NCBI GenBank assembly: GCA_038888615.1
Contig: JAWAID010000002.1
Span: 1-64,000, forward strand
Reading direction: 5' to 3'
Length of the DNA: 64,000 bases
Origin: Candidatus Korarchaeum sp.
GTDB taxonomy: Archaea > Korarchaeota > Korarchaeia > Korarchaeales > Korarchaeaceae
The number at the start of each line of letters is the position of its first letter. Position 1 is the first letter of the stretch. Positions 42,957 through 50,720 of the stretch are shown one piece after another. A program made the position numbers and the translations under genes. The notes under the pieces were generated by a model. It was not told where the DNA came from, made no database searches, and saw only the letters and a program-made list of their open reading frames with translations.

Positions 42957-43599
42957 AAGCAAAATAACTCTGGGGTTCTGACATTATAAATGTTTTCTGT
43001 GTCTGAGAGTTCTAAATAGTCCGTTATGTTTTGTCCGTTGATGGTCCAGCCGTCCTCGGTCCGGAGGAGCTCTTTTGGAATACTCTTGAAAAGCCTATAG
43101 TTCCGTCTGGGCCTGAAACGCTGAATTTTATGAAGGGCCTTCCTCCGTGTTGATGTGCAGGTTTGAAAGTTGCTCATTTACTCCTACTACCTCGAATTGC
43201 TTAGTGGACCCGTAGAGCCTACCTGGGTTCTCATTTGAGAGAGTAATGAGGGGTGACTTCGGCCTCAATCTCAGGCTGCAGTTGGCCTCGGATAGATATG
43301 GAAGATGAAAGAGAACTCAACGCATGCATGGCTCACTTATGCCCCTTACACCGCCACCGATCCCTCAGCAGTTTACTAAAGTTCGCTAACTACAATCATT
43401 TAGCCTGCTGCTCTCCACATCGCTTGTACTGCGAACGCACTGCATGCGATGAGTTAATGAGGCAACTTCTTCGCTTGCGATTCGGATGCGGCTCAACACC
43501 TCATAACTGGAGGACCTCGGATCCCTACTTCCCTCCACTCAGTTGGCCCTCAACGGTTTATTATTTGAGGGACGACTCAATGGTTCAGAGGGACTATCG
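42957..43599. other. Accessory intergenic region, no supported gene
   Basis: Contains an 81-codon minus-strand frame (42932-43177) and a 116-codon plus-strand frame (43253-43603). Neither has a recognisable domain, RBS or sensible composition. The base composition shifts from AT-rich to average, as at the edge of acquired DNA. A TATA-like TTTATTATT at 43557-43565 belongs to the HEPN gene. Confidence 0.3.
42982..42992 (-). promoter_or_regulatory. TATA box of the pyruvate-kinase-C-like gene
   Basis: CATTTATAATG on the minus strand predicts a start near 42960, so the gene is transcribed alone and the 81-codon frame upstream of it is unlikely to be its partner. Confidence 0.5.
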
Positions 43600-43968
43600 A
43601 TGAAACCGATCGACTGGTTGGAGAGAGCGAAGAAATTTCTAAGATCGGCGGAAAGGAACTTAATGGCAGGAGAGTATGAGATAGCGTGCTTTGATTCCCA
43701 TCAGGCTGCTGAGCTCGCGTTAAAGGGCTTACATATATTCAAGTATGGGTCCAGACCATACACTCACGATCTAATAGCCCTAGCTGAGCCCCTCGGCTTC
43801 CATCACGAGTTTCTGCTCGCACTCACAGCATTCTACACTCCCTCTAGGTACCCTGAGTCCGCGGTATCCTTTAATGAGGGGATAGCGATCAGGTGCCTTG
43901 AGGTGGCTAAGGAGGTGATCGAGTTCGTTGAGAGAGAGCTTAAGGAGGGCCTTAGAGAGATTCGCTGA
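43600..43968 (+). CDS. HEPN-domain protein, probable toxin of a HEPN/MNT pair
   Basis: A 122-residue HEPN protein (DWLERAKKFLRSAERNLMAG; CFDSHQAAELALKGLHIFKY; YTHDLIALAEPL). HEPN proteins paired with MNT nucleotidyltransferases are RNase toxins. The usual RNase motif is R-x4-6-H; here the best match is RPYTH (R-x3-H), so activity is uncertain. ATG 43600 is chosen; the longer frame lacks an RBS and a TATA-like element lies at 43557-43565. It overlaps the MNT gene by 41 bp. Confidence 0.8.
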   Translation: MKPIDWLERAKKFLRSAERNLMAGEYEIACFDSHQAAELALKGLHIFKYGSRPYTHDLIALAEPLGFHHEFLLALTAFYTPSRYPESAVSFNEGIAIRCLEVAKEVIEFVERELKEGLREIR

Positions 43969-44341
43969 GAGAGTCACTTCCCTTCATGGGAGGGTCCTCG
44001 TGATAGTTTTCGGGAGCAGAGCTAAGATGGAGGAGTACGCTGCCAGCGATACCGACATTCTGGTGGTTCTGGATAGGGTAACTCCTGGGGAGCTAGTTCG
44101 CCTAGCTGAGGAAGCTAGGAGGTCAGGGATACCGTCCCCCGAGATACACCTCTACACGTTCGAGGATCTGGAGAAAGCTAAGGGGAATGCTGTGATAATG
44201 GACGCCGTACTTGAGGGCGTTCCCATAATCGACACGGAGAAGGTGATGGACCGGTTGCGGAAGAGCATTGAAGAGTACGTGAGGGAGAAGGGATTGGTTA
44301 AGACGAGAAACGGATGGTGGGCCTTGGGAGTAGAGAGCTGA
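43928..44341 (+). CDS. Minimal nucleotidyltransferase (MNT), antitoxin of a HEPN/MNT pair
   Basis: A 137-residue nucleotidyltransferase of the minimal (MNT) type. The catalytic pattern is GSRAKMEEYAASDTDILVVL (G-S ... D-x-D), followed by a third acidic residue in IHLYTFEDLEKAK. MNT antitoxins neutralise HEPN toxins by adenylylation. TTG start at 43928 lies within the HEPN gene, giving tight coupling. Confidence 0.82.
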   Translation: MRESLRRALERFAERVTSLHGRVLVIVFGSRAKMEEYAASDTDILVVLDRVTPGELVRLAEEARRSGIPSPEIHLYTFEDLEKAKGNAVIMDAVLEGVPIIDTEKVMDRLRKSIEEYVREKGLVKTRNGWWALGVES

Positions 44342-44638
44342 CCTCTCATCACTCGATAGTTTGATATACGGATCGCCATATCATATCGCCCACGTGCTCG
44401 TTGAGATTTAATGAGCGCGCTGAAGCTACTCCTACACAATCGGAGAGAGGAAGGCCCTCGTGGACAGATCGACATTTAGCTTCACTCCGAAGATCCTCGC
44501 GCAGGATGGTCGATTCACTCACATGGAGGAATACAGGGACCCTTCGATCATTTCGAAGGTATTTCAGTACTCAGGGCTTCCCTTGGTAGCGCGATATTTA
44601 AGAGGTGAAGTGGGGAACAACTGCCCAGGGGAGGGCGG

Positions 44639-45154
44639 GTGTACCTTCCCTGGAGCTCAATTGAGTCATTCAAGTGCCTCGCATGTGGTACCTGCTGTTC
44701 TCACTTCGCAGTGCCTCTAAGAGCGAATGAGGCTCTCGCTCTAGCGAGGATGTTCGGGTGGCACGTGATAGAGGCCAGGAAGGGGAAGCTCTTCGTAAGG
44801 AAGGATGGGAGGAGGTGCCCCTTCTTAGTGAGGCTAGGTCCCTCTGAAGTCTGCTACCTGCAGGAGATAGGATTAAAACCCAGGGCATGTAAGCTCTGGC
44901 CCTTCCACGTGTTCAAGAACCCTGAGTATGGTAGAAGGGAGGAGGCAGCTCTCTCAAGCAAGTATGGCACCTTCTATGTGTACGTGGACGCCAGGTGTCC
45001 CGGGGTCACCTTGGGGAGACCCGGTGATCTACTGGTAAGTACCGTAATTGAAGCCCTGGAGATATGGCTGGGTGTGAGGACGAGACAGCACCTAACGACC
45101 AGCACCCTCACGGTCCCCATGCATCGCTCGCTCGGCACCTTCAGGGAGCGATGA
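44639..45154 (+). CDS. YkgJ-type CxxCxxCC zinc/iron-chelating protein
   Basis: A 171-residue protein with the YkgJ/UPF0153 cysteine pattern: CLACGTCCSHFAVPL near the N-terminus, then RRCPFLVR, EVCYLQEIGLKPRACKLWPF and ARCPG. These cysteines probably bind a metal or cluster. GTG start preceded by GGGGAGGGCGG; a TATA-like GATATTTAAG is at 44592-44602. Function unknown. Downstream is AT-rich DNA leading to a possible RNA gene. Confidence 0.8.
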   Translation: MYLPWSSIESFKCLACGTCCSHFAVPLRANEALALARMFGWHVIEARKGKLFVRKDGRRCPFLVRLGPSEVCYLQEIGLKPRACKLWPFHVFKNPEYGRREEAALSSKYGTFYVYVDARCPGVTLGRPGDLLVSTVIEALEIWLGVRTRQHLTTSTLTVPMHRSLGTFRER

Positions 45155-45240
45155 GATCTATATGACCTTAATTATTTTAAACTATTCCCCTGTACACAAT
45201 AGAATAAACTAAAGAAAACTTCAGTATAAATGAAAATTTT

Positions 45241-45249
45241 AACTATAAA
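45241..45249 (+). promoter_or_regulatory. TATA-like box before a structured GC-rich segment
   Basis: AACTATAAA lies ~26 bp before the point (about 45270) where an AT-rich stretch changes abruptly to GC-rich sequence with several inverted repeats. Confidence 0.4.
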
Positions 45250-45270
45250 TCCAATAAAATTAAACTAATT

Positions 45271-45405
45271 GCGTTAGGAAAGCTTATTAAGGGCGTGAGC
45301 CCTCTAAGTTGGGGCCGGGAGAGGGGGTGTCGGGATGCCTCCGATAACCCAGTACTGCAGAGTAGCTGAGTTTCCCGCATCAGTGGGAACCCCCGAAAGC
45401 CCCTC
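45271..45405 (+). ncRNA. Candidate structured ncRNA or TnpB right-end/omega-RNA remnant
   Basis: A GC-rich island inside AT-rich DNA with at least three potential hairpins: AGGGC-GTGA-GCCCT (45290-45303), TCGGGA..TCCGA (45330-45344) and TTCCC..GGGAA (45371-45389). Its first bases GCGTTAGGAA-AGCT resemble those just before the TnpB gene at 48237-48249, and its plus-strand translation ends like a TnpB tail (EFPASVGTPESPSK). It ends at AAGCCCCTC, as does the structured segment at 12866-13017. It could be a short IS605-type derivative carrying an omega-like RNA. No family match can be claimed. Confidence 0.4.
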
Positions 45406-46034
45406 TAAATGACTTTGAAGAGCCTCACATAAGTGATAGGGCTCAGTTCAGTGACGCTCCCCTCGTCCACTGACGTCACTAATATCCCGTTTAACTTAGC
45501 CCTCCTGAGGATCTCGAGCGGTATGGGGGGGTTCGTGTAGTAGACATCGAGGAGGGACTTCCACCTCATCAGCTCGGATTCGATCCTCTCCTCAGGCGGT
45601 AGTAGTACGAAGCGAGGTATCTCCATCAGGTATGTCGGGGGAGCAGCAAGGTAGAACTCATCGGAGTTGATGCTATACCTAGCTATCTTGCTGGCTATCC
45701 TGGCCCTGCAGAAGCTATCAGGATCTAAAGCGTGCTCCGGAGGGACGTAGCCCGTTTCCACCTCCACTATCACCTTAGATCCTTTCAAGCAGAGGAGGTC
45801 GCACTTGAGGTCGTCTATGGGTACCTCCACATCCACCTCGTAACCCCTGGCTATGAAGTGAGCTGCGACTACGATCTCCATCGCTGAGTGGTTTATCTTG
45901 ACTAAACCTTTCCTATGGAGGTCAACGAGCTTATCTATGAGTGGATCCAGCTTCTCCCTCGCTACTACGCCCCTCTCATCAAGCCTAGTAGCTAGTTTCC
46001 TCAGATCGGATCTGAAGACCCTTTCGTTCGGCAC
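45405..46034 (-). CDS. Predicted nuclease-like protein of the restriction-endonuclease fold
   Basis: A 209-residue conserved-looking protein. The core DVEVPIDDLKCDLLCLKGSK followed by VIVEVETGYVPPEHALDP fits the D-x(n)-E-x-E pattern of PD-(D/E)xK-type nucleases, with VEVET in place of the usual ExK. I start it at GTG 46034, ~25 bp from a TATA-like AAAAAG box (46053-46062); the longer frame to 46388 is a chance fusion with the TnpB-derived copy B. Its stop touches the candidate RNA. Function unknown. Confidence 0.6.
   Translation of the reverse strand: MPNERVFRSDLRKLATRLDERGVVAREKLDPLIDKLVDLHRKGLVKINHSAMEIVVAAHFIARGYEVDVEVPIDDLKCDLLCLKGSKVIVEVETGYVPPEHALDPDSFCRARIASKIARYSINSDEFYLAAPPTYLMEIPRFVLLPPEERIESELMRWKSLLDVYYTNPPIPLEILRRAKLNGILVTSVDEGSVTELSPITYVRLFKVI
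45609..45648 (+). repeat. Source copy of a 40-bp exact duplication (inside the nuclease-like gene)
   Basis: This 40-bp stretch of the nuclease-like gene is found again, base for base and in the same orientation, at 46561-46600, in the spacer before pyk. Confidence 0.9.
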
Positions 46035-46144
46035 TTTGGAGCGATGATATAATAGCTTTTTAGTTTTGCTAGACCGCAACCCATCTCTAGGAGCAGAGTG
46101 GGTGAACCGTGCTATCCCAAGTCGTATGGGGAAGTGACGTAGAG

Positions 46145-46443
46145 GTTCTGAGCTACGTAGTCCTATAGACTCGCGTAGCCCTTGGGGCTCATCAGCCTCT
46201 TTATCATCGGCCCCCGTCAGGGTGAACCCGCTCCGAGCCATCAGCTCTAAAGAGCCTAGGGCTTGGAGAAAGACCCTCCATCCGAAGGAAGGCAGCGTTA
46301 AGCTGCCCATCCTCAACCCGCATAGCTCCTTTCGGGCATTGATCTTCCAGCATCTGGAGCATCTTTTACTCGTAGGGTTGAGGATCACCTCGACAGCCCC
46401 CCATGTTCACTCAAATCTATCCATTTTGAAGTCGCTGCGAGGG
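46145..46443 (-). mobile_element. Truncated TnpB-derived (IS200/IS605-type) element, copy B
   Basis: On the minus strand, ~299 bp homologous to copy A (13013-13326) from the CCCTCGCAGCG flank to the right-end motif AGCTCAGAAC. It keeps the 3' TnpB part (NPTSKRCSRCWKIN; ARSGFTLTG) with the same small zinc-finger deletion as copy A plus further losses. It points toward the nuclease-like gene and ends in front of its promoter. Confidence 0.7.
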
Positions 46444-46453
46444 CGGCATGATA

Positions 46454-46504
46454 AGGTTCAGGGTGAGGGAGGTCCGCGATGACCTCCTGGTGTACGGGGT
46501 GCTC
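46454..46504 (+). repeat. Displaced fragment of pyk coding sequence
   Basis: Matches pyk positions 47023-47073 at 47 of 51 bases, with an unbroken 33-bp identity (46454-46486). It lies ~150 bp before the real pyk start, in the same orientation, and has no function as coding DNA here. Confidence 0.85.
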
Positions 46505-46560
46505 AGGGTTCGCTCACGGAAATGCTTGTCTTATGTTCAACAGATCATCTAGCTTAATAA

Positions 46561-46600
46561 GAAGCGAGGTATCTCCATCAGGTATGTCGGGGGAGCAGCA
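46561..46600 (+). repeat. Displaced 40-bp fragment of the nuclease-like gene
   Basis: Exact 40-bp copy of 45609-45648 in the same orientation. It ends just before the pyk TATA box at 46614-46621. Confidence 0.9.
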
Positions 46601-46613
46601 GGATCGCAATGAT

Positions 46614-46621
46614 CTTATAAG
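46614..46621 (+). promoter_or_regulatory. TATA box of pyk
   Basis: CTTATAAG lies ~33 bp before the ATG of pyk, predicting a start near 46644 and a near-leaderless mRNA. The patchwork of copied fragments ends 13 bp upstream. Confidence 0.55.
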
Positions 46622-46650
46622 GGGGGTTCGGGTAACAAGGGGATAGCTCA

Positions 46651-48057
46651 ATGCAAAGGACGAGGATAGTAGCCACAATAGGACCCTCATCCTCAAACAT
46701 GGATGTCCTTAGGGGGATGATAGCTGAAGGGATGAACGTAGCTAGGCTGAACTTCTCCCACGGAACGCTAAGCGAGAAAGCGGAGCAGATAGATCTCATT
46801 AGAACTGCTTCAAGCGAGCTAGGAGTTAGAGTAGGGCTAATGTCCGACCTCCAGGGGCCGGAGGTAAGGACGCACATGGGTAGGAAGGAGCTGAAGGTGG
46901 AGGAAGGGGACTTAGTCACTGTTAGTGGGAAAGAGGGGATTGGGGAGGTGAAGATAAAGCCCTCCAGCGTTCTGAGGTCCCTAGAGTCCGATGATGAGCT
47001 TTTCATCGATGGAGGCAAGGTGAGGTTCAGGGTGAGGGAGGTCCGCGATGACCTCTTGGTATGCGAGGTGCTCCAGGGAGGGGTCGTGAGGGACAAGAGG
47101 TCCGTTCATGCATCGAAGCCCTTTGACATCAGAGGCCTTACTGAGGAGGATAAGGAGGCGATAAAGCTGTCGATAACTAAGGGGGTCGATTTCATAGCTC
47201 TGTCCTTCGTCAAGTCGGCTGATGACGTAGCTGAGGCGAGGAGGTTCATGGACTCCCTCACGGACGATCCCCCAGCGATAATATCTAAGATAGAGACCAG
47301 AGAAGCTGTTGAGAAGATAAATGAGATCTTAGAAGAATCATATGGGATAATGGTCGCTAGAGGTGACTTAGGAGTCGGTATGCCCCTTCAAGAAGTGCCT
47401 AAAGTTCAGAAAAAACTGATAAGGCTTGCGAATACCTATGCTAAGCCTGTGATAACGGCCACTGAGATGCTGGAATCCATGGTGTCGAGCCCCGTCCCGA
47501 CGAGAGCCGAGGTAACCGATGTATACAACGCGATCCTAGATGGGAGCGACGCCGTAATGCTCTCAGCTGAGACCGCTGTCGGTAACTACCCTATCCTAAG
47601 CGTGAGGTGGATGAGGATGATCTGCGAGGCCGCTGAAGGCTCTTTAGATATAAGGTTGGATTTCCCAGTTGATAGCATACCTTCCCTCATTGGAAGAGCT
47701 GCTGTAGAAGCCTCAGAAGCTCTGAAGTGCCCCGTGATCCTCTGCTTCACCTACTCAGGATACACAGCGAGGCACGTAGCTAGGCATAGGCCTAAAGCTA
47801 GGGTCATAGCCCTAAGCAGCGATCCGAGGACGAGCAGGCTCTTAACGCTCACCTGGGGGATTGAGGTCTTGGATGTGAGCTTGAACACGGAGAAAGCCAT
47901 CGAGGAGGCATTGATGTACTGCCTGAAGAATAATCTGGTCTCGGAGGACGATAAGGTGGTCATAACCTACGGCCACCCACACGGTAGGGCGAAGACGAAC
48001 ACGCTGAGGGTACATGGGGTGAGTGAGTTACTTAGCGATGAGCTCCCCGGGACATAA
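46651..48057 (+). CDS. pyk: Pyruvate kinase
   Basis: A 468-residue glycolytic enzyme: TRIVATIGPSSSNMDVLRGM at the N-terminus, MNVARLNFSHG, SDLQGPEVRT, the active-site ISKIETREAVEKINEI and MVARGDLGVGMPLQEVPKVQ, then ATEMLESM and SDAVMLSAETAVGNYP, and a complete C-terminal domain (CFTYSGYTARHVARHRPKAR). ATG at 46651. A 51-bp piece of its own coding sequence is duplicated 570 bp upstream. Confidence 0.95.
   Translation: MQRTRIVATIGPSSSNMDVLRGMIAEGMNVARLNFSHGTLSEKAEQIDLIRTASSELGVRVGLMSDLQGPEVRTHMGRKELKVEEGDLVTVSGKEGIGEVKIKPSSVLRSLESDDELFIDGGKVRFRVREVRDDLLVCEVLQGGVVRDKRSVHASKPFDIRGLTEEDKEAIKLSITKGVDFIALSFVKSADDVAEARRFMDSLTDDPPAIISKIETREAVEKINEILEESYGIMVARGDLGVGMPLQEVPKVQKKLIRLANTYAKPVITATEMLESMVSSPVPTRAEVTDVYNAILDGSDAVMLSAETAVGNYPILSVRWMRMICEAAEGSLDIRLDFPVDSIPSLIGRAAVEASEALKCPVILCFTYSGYTARHVARHRPKARVIALSSDPRTSRLLTLTWGIEVLDVSLNTEKAIEEALMYCLKNNLVSEDDKVVITYGHPHGRAKTNTLRVHGVSELLSDELPGT
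47023..47073 (+). repeat. Source segment of the displaced pyk fragment
   Basis: Segment inside the pyk B-domain region that is copied, with four mismatches, at 46454-46504. Confidence 0.85.
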
Positions 48058-48251
48058 ACTCATGCTCCTCATGGTTTAAGCCCATAGATCCCATTTAGCG
48101 ATCTCAACGTTGATCCCCGATGGGAGTAGATCCGAAGGTACGCCCCTCACGATGCCGTCACCAGCAGTTCCAAGATAGGTAGGTCTAAGTATAGAAATGA
48201 GGAGTAGATGTGGGATAATTTTTTTAATGAGATGAGGCGTTAGGAAGCTGA

Positions 48252-49488
48252 ATGCTAAGTCATAGCACTAAGCGAGTGCCAGCGAGCTATAGGGCTTACA
48301 ACATCAAGCACAGCTACGATATCTCAGAGTTCCTTGAGGATTATAGACTGCTGCTTCAGAGGGCTTTAGATGAGATATGGGCTGCGATCAGGTGGAAACA
48401 TGATGGACGCAACCCAGCAGTAAATCCAAATAATACCGAAAAGCAATGAGTTCAAGAAGCAGCTGAGAGATAGATTGATGGAGGATTGGGGCTACTCGAA
48501 GCATTACGTTGACTCAGCCATAAGGGAGGCTTACAGCCTTCTGAAGTCCTGGAGGAGGAACTATAGAAAGGGGAGAAGAAAGGGGAAGCCCGTTGTAAAG
48601 AAAAGGTTCGTTAGGGTGAAGGGAACGCTTTACAGCTTCAGGGAGGGGAAAATAAAGATTAGTATAAGGCCTTTCAAGGAATATTTGGTTTTCGATATCT
48701 CGAGGGCCTGGTTCTCGAGGAGGGTGAAGGGTGGAGAGCTGGGAGAGCTCATACTGAGGGAAGAGTACCTAACGATAACCTTCAAGTTCAAAAGAAGAGA
48801 GGAGGAAGCGGTTGGGAAGATAGCATGGGACTGCAATTTGAAAAGTTAGACGGCTTCAATCCGAAGCTGGGGTGGATCAGGATCGATTTAGGAAAGCTCC
48901 TTCATATCCACAGGGTCTATGAGCTCAAGAGGAAGAGGCTGCAGTCTAAGGTATTGAGGAAGCCCTCCCTCAGAGAAGTTTTGGCCAAGTACTCGAGGAG
49001 GGAGAGGAACAGGGCTAAAGACTTCGTTCACAAGCTGACCACTTCCCTATCTAGGGAGTATAAAGGCTATATACATGGCTTCGAAAATTTGAGGAAGGAT
49101 AAGATGTTCAGAAGGGGAAAGAAAGCGAGAAAGCATAATAGGAAAGTTGCTAAGAGCGATTGGAAGATCATACAGTCTCTTATGTCATATAAGTCGAGGG
49201 TTGTGTTCCTCAACCCCAAGGATACGAGTAGGAGGTGCTCCAGATGTGGGATGGTAAATGCCCCGAAAGGAGCGATTTACAAATGCAGATGCGGGTTGAG
49301 GATGGATAGGCAGCTTAACGCTGCCGTAAATTTGTACCTTCAGATGGAGGGTCTTTCCCCGAGCCCTAGGCTCTTCGAGGGGCTTATGGCTTGGAGTGGG
49401 TTCGCCCTGACGGGGGAGGAGGCCTCAGGTCTAGAGGCTGGTGAGTCCCAAGGGCTAAATGGATACTTATCCGTACTTAGCTCAGAAC
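48252..49488 (+). pseudogene. tnpB: TnpB (IS200/IS605 OrfB) pseudogene, frameshifted
   Basis: A near full-length TnpB split over three frames: N-terminal 48252-48449 (YNIKHSYDISEFLEDYRLLL), middle 48475-48849 (EAYSLLKSWRRNYRKGRRKG) ending in GKIAWDCNLKS, and C-terminal from about 48846 (DGFNPKLGWIRIDLGKLLHI; HGFENLRKDKMF; CSRCGMVNAPKG with CRCG; DRQLNAAVNLYLQMEG). A one-base loss near 48848 (AAAAGTTAGAC) breaks the first RuvC block; another shift lies near 48440. The third RuvC position reads DRQLN where many TnpBs have DRDxN. The homology ends at AGCTCAGAAC (49479-49488), 5 bp before the pyrC stop codon. Confidence 0.85.
49479..49488 (+). other. TnpB right-end motif, shared with copies A and B
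   Basis: AGCTCAGAAC is also at 13317-13326 (+) and 46145-46154 (-). Sequence similarity among the three loci stops directly after it, so it marks the element boundary; in TnpB systems the guide part of omega-RNA starts there. Confidence 0.6.
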
Positions 49489-49493
49489 CCTTC

Positions 49494-50720
49494 TCAGAGG
49501 GCGGGTTTACCGAAGCCAGCAGGGACGGTGGGGCCATCTTGAAACGCTACCTCACCTCTCAGTAAGACCCTATCAACCCTCCACCTGAGCTCCCTTCCGA
49601 GGAGAGGGCTCACCTTAGCCTTCGTGTAGAGGTCCTCCAGCTTGACTTCCCACCTCACCCTCCTGAGGATCACCAGATCAGCTAGGTTTCCGGGGAGAAG
49701 GGAACCCCTCCTCAAGCCCAGATGGGAGGCTGGCTCTGAGCTGTACATGAGGAGAGCTCTGTAAGGGAGCGAGCCTTCCTCAACGCACTGGAGCAGGAAT
49801 GGGGTGAGGGCGTCGAGCCAGGGGATGCCGGGGGGCATTTCCTCATAACCCCGCGACTTCTCCTCCGGACTGTGAGGAGCATGATCCGTCACTAGGAAGT
49901 CTGCGTAACCAGCTTCAACCATCTTGAGCAGCTTGTTCCTGATTTCAGGTCTCCTTATCGGTGGATTGACTTTGAAGAGGCTTCTCAACTTCTCGGCATC
50001 ATCCGAGCTGAAGAGGAGGTGATGAGGGGTCACCTCAGCCCTCACTTGAAGACCCCTAACCCTGGCCTCCTTAACGGCAACTAGGGTTGACGGAAGGGTA
50101 GCATGGGCTATCCTCAGCTTGCCTCCGTACATCTCAGCTAGGGATATAGCTCTAACCACGGCTATCTCCTCAGCTACCTCGGGTCTGGCTATCGAGTGCT
50201 CCCTCACGTCCTCAACGCTCTCAGCTTCCATCAGAGCTATGGGGTCCTCAGCGTGCACTATCACCTCCTTCCCGAGCTGGGCTGCCCTCCTGAAGAGGTC
50301 CCTCAAGCCCCTCCACATGTCCTCAGGGTACACCTTCACCCCTACGACCGTACTCATCTCAGTTAGGTAAGGGTAGGCCGTGTAGAGCGCGAAGTCAACG
50401 AAGCTCTCCCTGGTAGCCTCCTCCAGCTTCATCCTCAGGGCCTCTGGGTTATCTATCCTGGGCACGTTGTTGGGCATATCTGCAACCACAGTTACGCCTC
50501 CGCTCAGAGCTGCGAGCGATTCAGACTTCCAATCCCCTTTGTGCCTCTGATCAAGGCCTCTCATGTGGACGTGTAGGTCTACCATGCCCGGCAGCACTAA
50601 GTCCACCTGCTCGCAGCCTCCCATCGTTTTAGCGATACCGCGTATCTCACCTCCCTCTACCTCGATGCAGGAGTCCACGAACCCGATGGGGAGCATGAGC
50701 TTACCGCAGAAACATACCAT
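49494..50720 (-). CDS. pyrC: Dihydroorotase
   Basis: A 408-residue amidohydrolase making dihydroorotate: metal-binding LPGMVDLHVHMRGLDQRHKG (HxH), carboxylated-lysine region VGVKVYPEDM, IVHAED, RIAHATLP and the catalytic VTDHAPHSPEEK. Last gene of the pyrFEBIKC operon. It overlaps pyrK by 20 bp. A TnpB insertion boundary lies 5 bp after its stop codon, so the operon's original 3' flank has been replaced. Confidence 0.93.
   Translation of the reverse strand: MVCFCGKLMLPIGFVDSCIEVEGGEIRGIAKTMGGCEQVDLVLPGMVDLHVHMRGLDQRHKGDWKSESLAALSGGVTVVADMPNNVPRIDNPEALRMKLEEATRESFVDFALYTAYPYLTEMSTVVGVKVYPEDMWRGLRDLFRRAAQLGKEVIVHAEDPIALMEAESVEDVREHSIARPEVAEEIAVVRAISLAEMYGGKLRIAHATLPSTLVAVKEARVRGLQVRAEVTPHHLLFSSDDAEKLRSLFKVNPPIRRPEIRNKLLKMVEAGYADFLVTDHAPHSPEEKSRGYEEMPPGIPWLDALTPFLLQCVEEGSLPYRALLMYSSEPASHLGLRRGSLLPGNLADLVILRRVRWEVKLEDLYTKAKVSPLLGRELRWRVDRVLLRGEVAFQDGPTVPAGFGKPAL

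Noticed and set aside
42932-43177. 81-codon minus-strand frame before the pyruvate-kinase-C-like gene
   Set aside because: A TATA box for the downstream gene lies inside it and it overlaps that gene; no family recognised. A decayed gene is possible.
43253-43603. 116-codon plus-strand frame before HEPN
   Set aside because: Cys/His/Ser-rich random look, no RBS, overlaps the HEPN promoter.
44401-44720. Two short frames between MNT and the YkgJ-like gene, including FSFTPKILAQDGRFTHMEEY
   Set aside because: One looks mildly protein-like but has no start signal and runs into the YkgJ gene in another frame; may be a remnant, not supported as a gene.
46034-46388. N-terminal extension of the nuclease-like gene
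   Set aside because: It is the TnpB-derived copy B read in frame by chance; a TATA-like box and GTG at 46034 give a better start.
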